Shown here: positions 63,977-64,000 of the stretch, one piece after another
How positions within the stretch are numbered: position 1 is the stretch's first letter
How the letters are laid out: the number at the start of each line of letters is the position of its first letter
DNA from: Seongchinamella sediminis
GTDB taxonomy: Bacteria > Pseudomonadota > Gammaproteobacteria > Pseudomonadales > Halieaceae
NCBI RefSeq assembly: GCF_003457605.1
Contig: NZ_QRAN01000002.1
Coordinates: 62,388-126,387 of the forward strand
DNA length: 64,000 nucleotides
Direction of reading: 5' to 3'
Program-made: the position numbers and the translations under genes
The notes under the pieces: generated by a model
What the model was told of the DNA's origin: nothing
Seen by the model: only the letters and a program-made list of their open reading frames with translations
Database searches by the model: none

Positions 63977-64000
63977 TCTGCCCGCCGCCTGAGATACTCG

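Noticed and set aside
1-64000. CRISPR arrays, tRNA/rRNA genes, prophage or integron
   Set aside because: No regularly spaced repeats, no tRNA-like cloverleaf with CCA context, no integrase, capsid or transposase motif seen on either strand.

Overview
The window is a high-GC (mid-60s percent by eye), gene-dense stretch of a Gram-negative chromosome. The gene content points to a marine gammaproteobacterium, most likely the Halieaceae (NOR5/OM60 clade). It carries LPS-core heptose genes, OMPLA, bacterioferritins, TonB receptors, acyl-CoA dehydrogenases, a Rieske oxygenase, a gcdHG/LysR glutarate module and a finR/fpr module. This assignment is an inference. I saw no rRNA, tRNA, CRISPR array, prophage or intact insertion sequence.

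Layout. 1-4.0 kb: the tail of a fructosamine-kinase-like gene, a tandem pair of acyl-CoA dehydrogenases and a Gfo/Idh-type oxidoreductase. 4.1-8.2 kb: a radical SAM protein, then convergent waaF and divergent hldC (LPS core heptose), and a secreted methyltransferase-like protein; a long hairpin element lies between the convergent radical SAM and waaF genes. 8.2-8.5 kb: a gene-free stretch with a good promoter and a strong terminator, a candidate small RNA. 8.6-13.6 kb: a glycerolipid operon (HAD-PlsC fusion with a histone-like tail, PlsB-like acyltransferase, gpsA). 13.7-17.3 kb: PBP7-type peptidase and envelope proteins. 17.4-23.3 kb: an HlyD-type relic, a Tat-exported aldo/keto reductase with an Npt-like transporter, a Rieske oxygenase, an M48 lipoprotein and alanine dehydrogenase. 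23.4-26.9 kb: glutarate catabolism (CoA-transferase, glutaryl-CoA dehydrogenase, divergent LysR). 26.8-33.8 kb: a secreted glycosidase-like protein with thrombospondin-3 and dockerin-like repeats, a LuxR regulator, a TPR-sulfotransferase and a large TonB receptor. 34-41.2 kb: NhaC antiporter, amidohydrolase, an outer-membrane barrel, and a divergent PuuA-like/SpuC-like polyamine pair. 41.2-46.5 kb: an iron block (Fur box, siderophore receptor, small membrane protein, PepSY protein, and a convergent pair of complementary bacterioferritins). 46.7-51 kb: an RND efflux pair. 51-53.1 kb: finR/fpr. 53.1-64 kb: a SYLF lipoprotein, barrel proteins, DUF3604, SnoaL-like, SulP, NnrU, OMPLA and AsmA proteins.

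The most notable observations are these. (1) A dispersed 60-75 bp repeat occurs three times between genes; its core is conserved while its arms change sequence but keep pairing. (2) A 110-bp element has a 20-bp perfect outer stem and two inner hairpins. (3) A roughly 210-nt candidate sRNA is rich in GGA motifs. (4) The glycerolipid locus is arranged like the mycobacterial plsC/plsB2 pair, and its HAD-PlsC protein ends in a lysine/alanine-rich tail. (5) In the bacterioferritin pair, one subunit keeps the ferroxidase ligands and the other keeps the heme methionine.
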